DNA of 64,000 nucleotides from Toxonevra muliebris (GCA_963691655.1 OY829326.1:88467235-88531234), one strand, 5' to 3'; shown: positions 11,301-24,454, numbered from the stretch's first letter. Made by a program: numbers and translations. The notes: generated by a model not told the origin, from the letters alone.

Positions 11301-11790
11301 ACATATTTTGTACTGGTTCATTATTTATAAATTAAATCATACCCGCCTGGGAAAATATCTAGTTGCTGTCTACTTTGGAGAAGACTCTGGTTAGTCTGTG
11401 TTAAGGATAAACTAAAATTGTAAACTTATCTAGTAGTTAAATAGTTTCTCGAGAGGAAAACTAGGATGGTGAAGTTTTAGTGAGGTTGTAGTTGGAATAT
11501 CGCTAGCAAAACTAACCAATTAATTAATAAATCGAATCAAGATGCATTCTCTGAAGTGATTCTTAATGTTAAAGTTTATATAAAAGGCAGTTAAGAAACC
11601 TACCAAAAAAACTGTAGGTATTTCACATTCGAATTAATTTTTTTTGATAAATATTTTCGCGGTTAAAGTCAAAAATTTAAAATGTGAAACTAAAAATAGA
11701 AGTGAAACTATGTTGTTTATTAAAAAATTGTTAAAAAACATTTATAAAACATTCTGTTGAAGTTTTTGCTGTTTTTTTTTTTTTTTGTTG
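11300..11790. other. AT-rich DNA, nothing recognised
   Basis: No open frame with motifs or clear repeat was seen. It may be interior of the hAT-like element that starts at 11217. Confidence 0.35.
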
Positions 11791-11796
11791 CTTTTC

Positions 11797-12310
11797 CTCT
11801 ATTCATACTATCTACACTTATCGGCACAAACACGACTTAGTACACGTATGTAACACATGAAAGGAAAGCTCAGTTATATGCAATCAAGCCGAGACTTCTA
11901 TATAAACTCTCTCACTAAAGCACATGCGTTAAAACTGCGAGAAGTCTTCTTTCTGCTTAATTATATGTAGCCGAATAAAAATTGCATAACTTCATTTCTC
12001 ACTGATTTTGTTAGAGTGCAACAAAAACGAGATTTTTCACGTGACCGTTGTTGTTGAAGCTTTTGCACTCTTCATCTTTCTATTTTCTAAAGTTTTTTTT
12101 TTCTTTTGATATTCTCTACGATTATCTGCACAATAATGACGTAGCACACGTATATTACACATGAAAGGAAAATTCAGCTATAAGGAATCAAGCTCTCTCA
12201 CTAAAGCACATTGAGATAAAACTGCAAGGAGTCGACTCTCTGCATGATTGTATGCAGCCGATGACCTTGTTCGCTAACCACTAACAACAGCATAACTTCG
12301 TTTCTTATTT
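11797..12310. repeat. Two-copy direct repeat, period about 300 bp
   Basis: Unit 1 (about 11797-12010) and unit 2 (about 12096-12310) share ACACATGAAAGGAAA, CTCTCTCACTAAAGCACAT, AAAACTGC and CAGCATAACTTC-type blocks in the same order. Noncoding. Confidence 0.6.
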
Positions 12311-12529
12311 GTTTCGTGTGAGTGAAAATTTATCCTCGCTAAAGAAGTTTCACTTCGATAATACGTACCGCAATTTTCTTCGAGGTTTTGAGATCAGTAA
12401 AAGCAATAGAAATAAAAAAAAAATTATTTTAAGTAAAAAACAAAACTAATCTTCATCATAAAGACAAAAACCTAAATAAATAATAATAAATTTTAGACAA
12501 GTGTTAACCTAGCAGACCCAAAATGGAAA

Positions 12530-12895
12530 ATTGAAAAAATAGTGATGCCATAATTAGGTGCTAATTAGTTGCTGTGATTAAAAATTAGGTGCTCTTTTAG
12601 TTTCTATGTTTTTAGTGGAACTTAGTTCTTATAAAGCTAGTGGTCCCAGAAGTTAAAATAATAGAAAAATAAAAAAGTAATGATGCAATAATTAGGTGCT
12701 AATTAAGTGCTTATTAGGTGCTCTTTTAGTTTCTATGTTTTTAGTAGGACCTAGTTTTCATAAAGTTTTAAAATTAAATTAAAATTTTAGAAAAAAAGTG
12801 TAATGGTGCCATAATTAAGAATTAATTAGGGGTGCTGCAATTAAAAATTAGATACTCATTTAATTTTTATGTTTTTAGTCCCGTTACATCCACTC
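12530..12895. repeat. Degenerate tandem repeat, three units
   Basis: Units begin near 12540, 12678 and 12803. Each carries CATAATTAGGTGCTAATTA (decayed in the third), a TTTTAGTTTCTATGTTTTTAG block and an A-rich spacer. Noncoding minisatellite-like array of roughly 130-bp period. Confidence 0.65.
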
Positions 12896-14150
12896 CAAAA
12901 CCATTATAAGCAATAAGAAAAAACCGAAAATTAAAATTTTTTTTTGAATTTTATTTAGTTGATCGTCAACAAAAATAATTTTTGCTTTTTAGCTCAAATA
13001 TCTTGATTTTTATTTATTTACTCCAACATAACAACTATTTTCTAATTTTGTTTTTTTGATGCCCGATAATCATTAATGGTTCTTTGTTGTAAACGTATTG
13101 ATGAGTACAACATTTCCTTTTTAAGTGTTATTCATCTCTGAAGTTATTTCACTAGTGAAGTCTGTTATTTAAAGTTCTACCACCTAAATGCAATTTTATT
13201 TTTCGCAAAATTAAAACCCTTAAAAAATCATTAAGTTTTCAACTAAATCCACAAGCAAACAAGTTATAGCTACTTAAAATTTTTATGCAATTCTAATTTT
13301 AATTAAGTTCGAATTTTTTGTTGTAGCTCAAAACGCCAGATGATCAACGAAATTTAATATTTATTGTTCTTTAAAAAATCATAAAATTTTGTGACTCACT
13401 GTATTTGTACTGCAATAATTTAACCTATCTTAACTAATTAGATATAAAGAAGCCAACTGCTGTTATTTCAATACAAATAATTTTTTTTTACTTTATGGAA
13501 TATGAATGATTTTATGAATTACAATAGTTACATATATACGAATATAGTTTCATATTTTGTTTACTTTTTTTTATTGTTAACTTTTAAATGAAAATTACAT
13601 GTCTTAAACGATGAACCATGAACGATGAAGTACATATACATTCATGCTCATTTATGTAAAACTTTGGTAAATTAGGTTCAATTTGAAATTTGGAAATTTC
13701 ATCACTGATGGGCACTGGTATATCCATAACCCTATATATCATATTGAATAATGCTTACAATTTCTGGAAAGGAGGGTCTAGAAATTATATCTGAACAACC
13801 GGAAGAGCATATACACTGAGAGTTTTTAAAATAAAATGAAATAAATATGATCGAAGATCTAGCTTATGTACACGGTAGGCAGGAAGCGAAGATAGGTCGC
13901 ATAAAAATGTCGACAAAAACTAAAAACAGGGATGTATTGATTGATGATTACATGTGAAAAATACGTTTCAAAGATATCCCCGTTTTACATAGGTGGAGAA
14001 AGTAAGTTGTCAAAATGAAAACAAAATTTTAGGACCACCTTTTTCGCTAACAATTTTAATAAATTCGCCTTTTATAAATTAAACTACAAATCCCAATTGA
14101 CTCCAAGTGACTTCAAGTAACTTCAATTGACTTCAAATCCTTAATTGTCT
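12896..14150. other. AT-rich intergenic DNA
   Basis: No gene recognised. Near 14095-14165 there is a run of GACTTCAA/GACTCCAA motifs of the same kind as those at 25.2, 26.5 and 59.1 kb. Confidence 0.45.
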
Positions 14151-14154
14151 ACAA

Positions 14155-15724
14155 ATGACTTCAACTGACTCTTACTTTTACAGTCTGGCTCACAATCACA
14201 AATATGTGTATTTAAGTCTAAAATTACACAGTAATCTGCCGTGTGATGTTAACTCTGTGTCAAGTCCCCAGCAACTAGATCTAGGAATTAAAATATTTAC
14301 CAAAAGTATCATGGGTGCAACACAAACTTCGGTTCTCAAAATCAATATTGAGGTAAAAGCAAAAAAAATCCATATCACATTAAAGATTTAATTAAAAATA
14401 GAAACTATTTTCGTCTTCAATAAAAAAGGTATAAAAATATATCTGACCTCAATACAATGAACAGATACGCAACAAAAACATGGAATGAAAAAATAAAGCT
14501 TCTTGATAAATCCTCAAAACCATTTTGGAACATTGCTAAGTTTATGAGAAAAAAAGAAACCTATCATTCCACCACTAATTGGTGCCAATAAAACAATCTT
14601 TAATGACTTGGAAAAAGTGCATAAATGCTCCCTAAATTTTCTGCAAAACCACGGGGTTGCTCAAAGTTTAGGGCAGCCACAGCATAATAAAATAGTGGAC
14701 AATGTGTACGAAAATTTTGTTGCAATTCCGTCTGCCATTGACTTCAACGACTACATAACTGTCGAAGACACCAAGGCACACATAAAGGAATTACGTCCTA
14801 GAAAGGCTTCTGGCATAGAGGGTGTACAAAATGTCACGTTGAAGCAACTTCCCCGTTCAGCCCTGGAGTACCTCACCTTCATCTTAAACTGCTGTCTAAA
14901 ACTAGAATACTTTCCAAAATCATGAAAGATAGCTAAAGTGGTTCCAGTGCACAAGCCAAACAAACCTTTAAACATGACCCAAAACTACCGCCCGATAAGC
15001 CTACTCAGTAGCTTAGGTAAAGTGTTAGCAAAAGTAATTAAGAAGAAAGTGTGGAATGTTGTCGAAACGCAAAACATCATACCTGACCAGCAATTTGGTT
15101 TCAGGCCCTACCATAGTACTGTTCACCAAACTAATAGCGTTTTCTTTCCTTAACAAAATGTTTTAATGTTGCCCTCAACCCTGCCAAAATGTTGCATTTT
15201 AAGTGCAAGAAAAGAACATAAAATGCTACCCTGTCAGAATCAACTAATTTGCAGGGCAACATTCTTACCCCGTCATTTATTTGAGTGTAAAAAGTGTAAC
15301 ATTTTTCCCCGCTCAGAAGGCAACATTTTTTAGAAAAGAACACAATACTCTCTGAAAAGGCTGCCTCTTTTTCAGAAAAGAACACAAAATTTGACAGCCC
15401 TCGCACGGTGCAGAAAAAATGCAACATTTTATCGAGAAAAAAAAAACGCTATAAGCAAATTTATAACTATACTAGCGAAAGTTTTACTCAACAGAAACCC
15501 ACAGTGTTAGTAGTTCTAGACGTTGAAAAGGCTTTCGACACAGTTTGGTACAGAGGCTTAATATATAAACTAATAAATTATTCTTTTCCCCCCCACTTAA
15601 TAAAAATTATAAAAAGCTTTATAATGGACAGGTACTTTTGTGTATGTTTAAACGAGAACTATTCTGATCTTGTTGAAGTCCCTGCCGGGGTTCCACAAGG
15701 GTCAGTTTTGGGTCCCCTTCTTTA
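14155..15724 (+). pseudogene. Decayed Jockey-type non-LTR retrotransposon ORF2
   Basis: Plus-strand remnant in several frames. 14260-14400 resembles the linker after the endonuclease. 14608-14925 holds the start of the reverse transcriptase (RPRKASGIEGVQN). 14938-15120 has NYRPISLLSSLGK and QFGFRPYHST. 15480-15724 has LVVLDVEKAFDTVWY and AGVPQGSVLGPLL. These blocks are the order seen in Jockey-clade polymerases. The FADD block and everything after it are missing: the element stops right after GPLL. An unrelated segment of about 320 bp (15132-15450) splits the finger domain. Frameshifts and stops make it non-functional. Confidence 0.85.
15132..15450. repeat. Insertion inside the Jockey-type remnant
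   Basis: Interrupts the reverse transcriptase between RPYHSTVHQ and the VLDVEKAFD block. It contains repeated GCAACATTTT and AGAAAAGAACAC motifs in both orientations. Termini and target duplication were not resolved. Confidence 0.5.
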
Positions 15725-16680
15725 AATTAAACTGTTCAACAGCCAAAAATGAGCAGAGACGGGACAAATGTCGTTAAGGTAATGGGGAGTCGCTGAGTCC
15801 GAATCCGTTTTGCTCTGCTTCGTCACAATTTTTTTTTTTGACATCAAAATTTTTAAAATTGAAAAAAAACAAAAAAATTAAAAATGCAGTTCGTATTTTT
15901 TTCATCAAAACATACATTTTTACAAAAAAATTATTCTCGATTTTTTTTATTTTTTAACTTTAAAATTTGTTTTTTTTAATTAATTTATTTTTTCGTAATT
16001 TTTTTCATCCTCATTATCATCGTTAGCTTTTATCTCGTTGTTAGCTTAACCCAGTAATGCCTAGCGGTGCCTATAGCACCTTGTCGATTAGCCGTTCCTG
16101 AACCAGGTTCAAAAACAGTTTTTTTCTCGATCTATCTACTTTGTGTTCTTGAACAATTAAATCCTAAAAATTTATATATTGTTGTTTCCTTTTTGACACG
16201 TTCACGTATTCATTTTTAAACACATTGTACGTAAGTAAGTACTTATGAACATAGTTTTTGGCAAGAGAAATATTTATTATTCAATTTTAGATTTTATTCA
16301 TAATTTGTCCGAAGATGTTTTATTTTAGGTTCAAACACGGTGGATTCCATTTTTGCACACCTCGCGATTTTCAAAACACTAATCGGTAACAAATAGTTTA
16401 TACAAAAATAAAACCGGTGACAGCCTACTCCAAGCTTGCTTCGAAATTTAACAACAAAATCTAACTTAATTTTTACGATTTAATTGTTCAAAAACACATT
16501 AAATTAAAGTCAAACTTTTATACTGCTCTGCCTTTGCAATATTCAAACGAAGACGAAGGCATGGTTGTGGAGACGTAGTTTTGCAAACGCAGTGGCTTTT
16601 AACATTCTAAAAACGGTACAACTTATGCTGTTGTTGTTGCTTTCTTTCTCTAACTACGTACTGAACATCTTATTCAAGTA
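15725..16680. other. AT-rich DNA with a duplicated 100-bp segment
   Basis: No gene recognised. 16050-16145 (CCCAGTAATGCCTAG, AGCCGTTC, CAGGTTCAAAA, GATCTATCTACTTTG) is paralogous to 18043-18145, which suggests a short dispersed element. Confidence 0.45.
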
Positions 16681-16689
16681 CGCCAATCG

Positions 16690-17255
16690 CATTCTTAGTA
16701 AGAATTGAAATTTTTCAATCGCATAATTTTTTACTACATTGGCTTGTGTTTTTTAATTTCATTTGCTTGTTAATTGCTTGTGTTTCGTTTAGTTCAGAAG
16801 AAGTTTCAATTCTGCCTTGTGTTCGTTAATACACAACTAATTTTATTTTGGCATTAATGCTAGAACAAAAATTGCAACTCTGTACCGATAATGTCGATGA
16901 CAATTGTAGCGAACTCTTTTTGTGTGCGACATCTTCATGTAATTCCTTGGACATTTGCGCCATCTGTATGTGAAATGTATAACTGTCATAAACTTTAAGA
17001 TGGCGACGCTACACATTGTTCTTTCTGCCACAGGCGTGTGTGTTTGTGTGTAATTAATATGTTATATTGAATTAAAACTATTTATGAATCGTTTATTATA
17101 TAGTTTGCTCGTGAATTCAGTTACGGAATATTGATATTTAGCACCTCATGCACATTGCTCGACCAAACTATGTCGCATTGCAAATTTACGCGCGACCTCA
17201 CATCCGGTTGGTTTTACTCTAGGACAAGAGAAAAGAAGTTTCACTTCAAAAATTG
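16690..17255 (+). repeat. Dispersed repeat Rpt-B, copy 1
   Basis: Shares almost all of its length with 29838-30407, including TTCTGCCTTGTGTTCGTTAA, AAGATGGCGACGCTACACAT and a closing AAAAGAAGTTTCACTTC. Open frames within it are not conserved with the other copy, so it is treated as noncoding. Confidence 0.75.
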
Positions 17256-18042
17256 GTGTATGCGCACTCGAATTAAAAAAATCTATTGCTTCGGCGGTCA
17301 CCAAAGAACTGACTTTTAACAAAGAACAAAGAGTATAGATAACAAAGAGGTCGCAATTCACTCTTAAGGTTTTTGGAACTTAAAAAGCTAGAAACCATTT
17401 ATGACGTGCCATCAGCGTTGCCATATTGACAGATTTGTATGTAAATTACAGTTTTTTCGGTCGACATGCAGTCTTACAGATTTCCCTCAAATATTACAGT
17501 TTATTCCCCAATTTTACAGTTTTTGCAATAATATGCAGAATAGACTTAAATATGTTTTGGTTATCATAAAAATGTAATTGTATTTCAGGGTAGCACTTTC
17601 AGGTAGCGAATGTGGAAAGAATATTTCCCCAAATTAATCTTAACAACATTAAAATTCGAAAATTAGCTGAAAAGAACAAAAGACCCAGGAATGTTCATTT
17701 AGTTTTTTAACTAGTCATAACAAAAATGTTATTTCGTGTTTCTTATTAATAATAATAATAACATATATTTGTTTTATACATTTTTAAATGAATTTGTTTC
17801 TTTTTTTATTGACTTATTTTACTTAACTTTAAAGGAATCAGTTTTTTTTTTGATTTTATTAATATTATTACATATTTATTTAAATAAATTAATTTTATTT
17901 CCAGAGCTTTTTAGCGAGTAGAATCTGACACCAGTTAAATGCTATTTTTTCAAACAAAAACAATGGCTGATTGTTGTATACGTTATATAATAACGCAAAT
18001 CAAATAACTTAATTTTTAAAAATTTTTTTGTTTTTTTGGGTG
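17256..18042. other. AT-rich DNA, nothing recognised
   Basis: No gene or element terminus identified. There are short repeats of TTACAGTTT near 17440-17520. Confidence 0.4.
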
Positions 18043-18144
18043 ATGACCCAGTAATACCTAGTGGTTCCATATGGCACCCTGAGCCGTTCTTGAGGCAGGT
18101 TCAAAAAAAAAATTTTTCTCAAGTTACTTTTTTGATCTATCTAC

Positions 18145-19213
18145 TTTGGTTTTATATTTTAAAAAATATTTAATTTTAATCCAATCTAACTAACGGAATA
18201 CAAAACCTACCAAACGCCTCTGCTTGTATGATATAGTCCAGGGTTGTCGTTCTGAAATTTTTTTGTGAAGTGAAATTCTTAAAAAATCTAAGTGATTTTT
18301 AAAAAAGTGAAGTGTTTTTTGATGCGTAATAAGAACGTGACATTTTTCACAATTTATCTGGTTGTATGTGCTTAGTTTGCGAAAAAAAAACTTTTGGTTG
18401 AGCGCTACCGTGTGGCAGACACGATAAGGCTCCGACAAAACTTTTTGAATGAGGGTACATAATTTGTTTTAGGGAATTTTTCAAGCCAAAAACAAAATGG
18501 GAGAATTCTTCGAAACTGTTGCGTTTTTTGCATAAAATCATTTAGAAATAAAATCCTCTACTCGCCTTCTAAATCGTCTACCTCTTAATTTTCAACAAAA
18601 TTCTAATAAATTATATGACAGTGCGTCATCAGTGTTGCTACATTGGTATTTAAATAAACACAAAAGGTCTCAGAGTATACTAAAGGATGCTAAATGGTAT
18701 CATTTTACTTTTTATAGGGGATATAAATTCAAACACACCGATCTGGCTACAGTCGGAGCATATTTTGATTTTTTCTTATCGATTTTAGTCTTTCATTGAA
18801 ACTGGGAAACCGAAGTGTTTTTATGAAAGAGGAAGTGACTAAGTGTCAGGCTTGAAAGTGAAGTGAAAAACTTCAATTGAAGTGACAACGACAGCACTGG
18901 TATGGTCGATCTCCACACGTTTAACACCAACAAATAATAAATGTACACACACATTTTGTTTTCAAATGTACATATATGTGTGAGTAAATTGATCGAAACA
19001 TAAACAAACAAACTCCGCTCGTATTTTAATGTTTCCCTCTCTTCTTCTTTTCTCTCTTCTCTTTGTTGTTTAGAGTAGCACAGTCATGCCGCGCAGAAGT
19101 GTGAGCGAGAGGGGAACTGGACGTTACAGTTATCTTACACTTACGTTACAGTTATTCTTACATTTTACACATTTGAAATTTTGCCCATAAAGTGAGCTAA
19201 AATGTTTACACAT
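18145..19213 (-). repeat. Dispersed repeat Rpt-A, copy 3 (inverted)
   Basis: Minus-strand copy with the same 5' end as copy 2 (GATGTGTAAACATTTTAGC near 19200) but truncated after the first half. It carries the same MITE at the same place as copy 1. Copies 1 and 3 therefore derive from a common MITE-bearing ancestor rather than from independent insertions. Confidence 0.75.
18239..18899. mobile_element. hAT-type MITE inside Rpt-A copy 3
   Basis: Starts CAGGGTTGTCGTT and ends AACGACAGCACTG on the plus strand. Flanks ATATAGTC (18231-18238) and GTATGGTC (18900-18907) are a decayed version of the exact 8-bp duplication seen in copy 1. Confidence 0.8.
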
Positions 19214-21430
19214 CAAAAAGTTGTTGTACACCTCCAAATATTTATCTCGATTTATTTTATGATGATTCCCAAAATATTTCAGCTCTACCGATTACAGTTC
19301 CATTTTGAAAAAAACTCTAAAAAAATCGCATTTTCTCGAGTCTGCTTGCAGATTTAAAAAAAATTGTATGCAGAACCCTAGCATTTTTCAGTATCTATAA
19401 TTTGTGAACTTTTAATTGGTCAAACAATTTTCCCCAAGTCAGTGTGGCAAATTTGAAAATAGCAATAAGTTTGTGAAAAATCTTATAAAACGACAGTTTT
19501 GCAACTAATAAGTATGTGTGTAATTAGTGTTGCGAACTTTCAAGCTAAAGGCAATGGATTTTTCGTATAATTTCATGTGAATATCAAACTTTTTGCAAAA
19601 AAGTCTCAAAAGCTGCAAGGATTTAAAAAAAAAGTCTCAAAGTTTGGTTATTTTCGAAAAGTCCTGTCAAAGTCTCCAAGCAGTCAAAAAGGTTGCAAAT
19701 CGCAACTTTGGTCTCATAACGGCCATGCTGCAGACGGTCATTTGATCGTCGGCCACTAGTTCGTTTTTGTATAGTTTTAGTACTGTTTGCTACTATTTTA
19801 TTAGGAATTCATAGTTATTAAAACAGTAACATTTGGTTGCTACTGTCAACACTTTTATTTATTTTTAATAAAAATTAAATAGAAAATGAACAATATTGGC
19901 ATTGTGGTTTAAAAGCGCTAAAATTTGCATATGCAGAAAAGTTATATTTTGGAGAGATAAACATAGACAAGTTATAAGAAAGTGCTTAAAAATATATATT
20001 TCTGAAATAAATTATAATAATTCATTACAAATATTGTAATAACTACTTACATATTCAATTTTGTTTGCAAGTATAACTATTAAAAAACGTTTATTTTTAT
20101 ATATTTACGTAAATTTTTTTTATTTCGTGAAAAACTAAGCAAATATAAACGTAAACAAATGTAAGTGTTACTATTAAGCATTTTTCTTGTTTTTTGCATG
20201 CATTTTTACATAAGGTGTACTATTTTGCTCCTAAAAGTGAATTATTGTTAATAATTTTACAACGTAACCCTATTTTGATCTCATGATTCGGCTTCAAAAG
20301 CCAAATCATTTGGTGATCGTGCTGGTCAAATTTTACTCTCCCGCTCTCTCTCTCAAATTTTCGTTTTATATTGAAGCAAAAACAAATCGTGCCCATGACG
20401 TGACCATGACCGTCTGCATAACAGGGCACTTACATGGCGAAAAGCCTGATGAGATGCGTCGGTGGTTAACTGGATTTTACCTATTTACAAAAACAAATCC
20501 TTATGCTCTATTTAAGATGTTAATAAATTCTCTTCCTAAATAGATATTTTTTTTTCCTTTTTCACCTTTTTTTTTTGTGCTCTCACTAAGCAAAAGTAAA
20601 AATGATAGTTTTAGATTTCTTTCCACTCTTTTTGTTGTTTTAGAATTTTAAAGAGATTTATAAACAAAATATACTACTTATTTTTAACTTATACTAGGTA
20701 GATTTAAGATTTATGTTAGAAATTTAATAATAAGGTAGGATTAAAACTTAGTAAGATATTTAATAATTGCTTTAGGTAAATTTAAGATTTTGCTAGAAAT
20801 TTATTAGTTCTTTAAGTAGATTTAAGATTTTTGTTACAAATTTAATAATTCTTTAGGCAATTTTTAATTTTTACAATCTTAAACCCTTCTTTTTTTTTGT
20901 TTTTCGTATTAGGATAGAAAGCATAGCTAATCTTGTGGAGATTTAGATGGATTCAGTAGGATTGATGAATGACCGTACTACTATTATTTACTACTATTTT
21001 TATCAAATTGTATACCTGGAAATCCTAGGTTTTTAAAATTAAAAATCAATGATTAGATATTGCATACATATCAAAATACTAGTAAAATCTCACCTTTTGG
21101 AAAAAACTGTATATAAAAAAATTAAAATAATCAGGCTGTCGTTTTAAATTGATTGTGTGCATGCGTGGTGTGATGGATCACTATTCCAGGCCGATGCTTT
21201 GATCATAAACTTGAATGCACGTGGTTTGGTATGGCCTCTTAGGGCTCCACCTCACACGATGTGAACTTTTCACAATTTATTTAAACTAATTTATGGTTTA
21301 TTTTTCACAATTTATTTAAACAAATTAGGTTGCAGCTTATTTTTTATTGTATTTAGTTGAAATGTAGTTAGTTGTATCAAAATCAAAGGTTTCTTCCTAT
21401 TCTTTATTTTTCACTTAGATAAATTTTATA
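19214..21430. other. Intergenic DNA with a short tandem array
   Basis: No gene recognised. About 20690-20880 contains three to four degenerate units of roughly 55-60 bp (AGATTTAAGATTT..., GAAATTTAATAATTCTTTAG). Confidence 0.45.
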
Positions 21431-21599
21431 TATACAGTGTCGGACAAAACTAAAGCACGGATTCTTTCTTGTTTGCATTTTGCTCAGTAATATTGTAAAA
21501 CATGCTTGGACTTTTTTGTGAATGTAGTAAGAATATAAACTCGTTATAATAAAATATAAGAAAATGCAGTAACAAAATGCATAAAACTGGAGCGACAAA

Positions 21600-24000
21600 A
21601 CTAAACCACATATGGAATATATTAATAGAAAAGTTCGATTTCTCCACTATTTTGTAGCGTATCCATTATTTTTCAGAGCTGTTGTACATTTACTCAATAA
21701 AATTCATCAAAACGTCCACAGAAATGTTATTCCTTGCAATCTCCGATTGGTAGAAAATGGAATCCTTGTTTTTATCTTTTATGCGCTGAATTTTACGATC
21801 TATAATTTCCTATACATTTTTTGGGATTGAGATTGAGTAAGTGGGTGGGCCACTATAAAATAATGATCTTATTGACAACAAACCACTCTCTTACACACCG
21901 TGCTGGGATCGTCATTGTGCTGGTAACATAAGGTAACATAACATTCTGGGGAATATCTTTACACATCAGACAGTTCATTATACCTCCTATTTTATGAATT
22001 GAACCGATTCCATGGCTGAAAAAAATCACCAGAGCACTACGTTGTAGTGTCCGACCGATTATTCGGCTTCGGTTCTTCGGCCTAAAATTGCACCTTCGGC
22101 TTCGGCAAAAAGTGGCCGAAGTTTTGGCCGAAGTATTTGCCGAAGCCGAAGATTATAAGCATTTTATTTTTTAATAATTTTTACTATAGATTGGCAGTAA
22201 AAATTTATGCAAATAAATAAATGTGAAGTGGTTATATAAAGTATTTACATTAGAATTTCTGTGTTATATTTTCTCCGTTTGCTTTTTCCATTTTTACTTT
22301 TGAAGCAACAGATTTACAACCATACAAACAGTTATCAATGATTTTTTTTTAACGAACAACCTGCTTGAGCTAATACAATTAGAGGCAGCAGAAGCCAGCC
22401 AAACTTTTTTACTTTTTAAGGAAGACTTGAAGCGTATTGAAAAGAAGCGTGAATTGTTAGAGAAGCCGACATTTTCCATTACTTAACTTAACTTTTTTTT
22501 TTGCTTTTAAAGAGGTCAAAAAAATAGAAAATTGTTTTGGCTAAAATCGCTCTACAATATATGTGTAAAGGGATTCTTTGAAATTCACAGTCGATTGAAA
22601 GTTACAGATGTTTATTTGCAGGCCCTGCTAGAGCAGTCATGCATATTTGAACTTTGAAACTAGTTTTTCTCAAAACAGCATTTTTCGAAATGGCTTCCAC
22701 GATATCTCCAAAACTAATGAACTGATTGCGCTTAAATTTTCATCGTATCTTTAATAAATAAAATACTTTCCTTCATACTTGCCAGATAAAATAACTAGCT
22801 GTGAGTAGCTAGGAATTAAAAGTTTTTATACAAAATATTTAGTTATTTAAAAAAAATTGATAAAAAGTTTATTCAACAACAAATACTTTAAGGCATTTAA
22901 CTTTTCTGGCTTCATGAAACCATACATTAAAATTTATCAATCCCAATTTTTTTTAAATCAATTAAAAATTTTGGAACTAGAGGGTTCTGGTTCCGGCTAC
23001 AGTTCTATCGATTAATACGCTGTTTCAATCTTTGATTTTAGATAAGCAGAATCATGGCAGCCATCGGCCAACTTTTTTGGCACAGGTTTCGTTGAACGAC
23101 AGTCGTTCTACAGATATATAGTCGATGTTACTGTATATTTTGACGTAAACAAATTTTTAAATGATTCTTGAAATAAATAATATTTGTCAGCTTCTTCGAC
23201 AGTGAACAGTTATTTAGTGTTACTAGTCAGCTTTTTATTTTGAGTATCTACTATTTATATTTTTCTGTATATGCTTGCAAATACATAGGTAAAAAATATT
23301 TACTTTCAGATTTTTGTTTTTAATATATTAAAAATCCTTCGGTCTTCGTTCGGCCGAAGTTCGGCTTCGGCATCTGCCAAAAAATCACCTTCGGTCGGGC
23401 ACTACAACGTTGCCTCCCCCGTATTATATCAAATAACGCGGATTTCATCGTTGCCCTTTTGGTCAGCACACTAGCTTTAATCCTTCGCAACCTTTCGTGT
23501 TAAATATAGATTCATCACTAAGAAGCACGGTCTTTCATTTGACAGTAGTCCAGTTAAAGTGCGCGATTACAAATTCAAGCCTTGCCTGTAGATTCTTTCG
23601 AGAAATAAATGCCTTTTTTACGCTTTGGTATGTTGCTAAGTCACCCTACACAGCTCATCGTTGGATAAACTTGTGTGAAATGTTTAAACGCAATTTATTT
23701 CCAAAATATATAAGGATTTTTTTTATAACCCGAATGATGACCAGATCTTTACGTTTGGTTGTGCCCCGCGGTCTGCCACCTCCATATTTAGTGTTAAAAA
23801 AATGAGAAGAGCGAAAATGGCTTATAGCTCGGGAATTAACGCAATAGCGAATACAAACTTTTTTTGACAATCCATGTCACTGATTCAGCTTTATTAAATC
23901 CACTTAGAATATTTTCTCTAAATTGTGCAGAATACTTATTTCGAGCAATTTTGTTAAGCGAAATTTTGAAATGCGTACGATGCCGGTGAATGATATAACC
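21600..24000 (-). pseudogene. Tc1-like transposase pseudogene (split)
   Basis: Minus-strand remnants occur in order. Helix-turn-helix-like residues lie near 23880-23970. A GGRPRGTTKR sequence near 23750-23775 matches the GRPR motif between the two DNA-binding subdomains. FNWTTVK followed by VLLSDES near 23500-23560 carries the first catalytic Asp. YGGGNVV near 23400-23430 corresponds to the KYGGGSVMVWG block and is interrupted there by the hAT insertion. Decayed catalytic C-terminal sequence continues at 21610-22040. Several stops and frameshifts are present, so it cannot make transposase. Family assignment is strong because the order and the termini agree. Confidence 0.8.
22045..23404. mobile_element. 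hAT non-autonomous element A, inside the Tc1 element
   Basis: Begins TAGTGTCCGACCGATTATTC and ends CGGTCGGGCACTA, with many CTTCGGC/GCCGAAG subterminal repeats. Flanks CTACGTTG (22037-22044) and CAACGTTG (23405-23412) match at seven of eight positions, as expected for a hAT 8-bp target duplication. No transposase domain was recognised. It is closely related to element B (44494-46274) along most of its length. Confidence 0.85.
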
Positions 24001-24454
24001 AACAACTTATATACGCTACCAATTTTTTTTAAAACCTGCTTTTTGTTTTCCAATATAACGGATTTCTAGTTTAAAAGTGGTTGTTGTTGTTTATTTCTAA
24101 CAATTGATTGTAATTGAAACCGAAAAAGATTATATGCTTTAGTTTTGTCACGGCAGGTTTAGCCATATTGCGCAATGTTAGTAAAAAATAGAAAAACGTT
24201 ACCCAGTTTTGAATGTAATTTTGTTTCAACAAGTGCATAAATATACTAAATTTATAAAAAAAAAAATATGTGCATACTTGCATATTTTTAAATTTTATTG
24301 AACTAAATTTTGACAAGGAAGAGTTCGTGCTTTAGTTTTGTCCGACACTGTATGTATACCACTTGTCTCGTTGTAATCTACAGAACAAAAGAAACAATGA
24401 TTTAAGCGGAAATCGGATTCGTTAGATGATTTTGCTTTTCAACACGTGTTGAAA

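Larger units (their letters stand above)
21435..24350 (-). mobile_element. Tc1-like element, interrupted by a hAT element
   Basis: Inverted termini CAGTGTCGGACAAAACTAAA and its complement end at 21435 and 24350, flanked by TA on both sides, the Tc1/mariner target. Without the 1.36-kb hAT insertion and its duplicated target the element is about 1.55 kb, a normal Tc1 length. The transposase is on the minus strand. Confidence 0.9.

Noticed and set aside
22294..22479. hAT transposase fragment in elements A and B
   Set aside because: The minus-strand frames shared by A and B show no RNase H-like or C-terminal dimerisation motif and differ in length; called noncoding.
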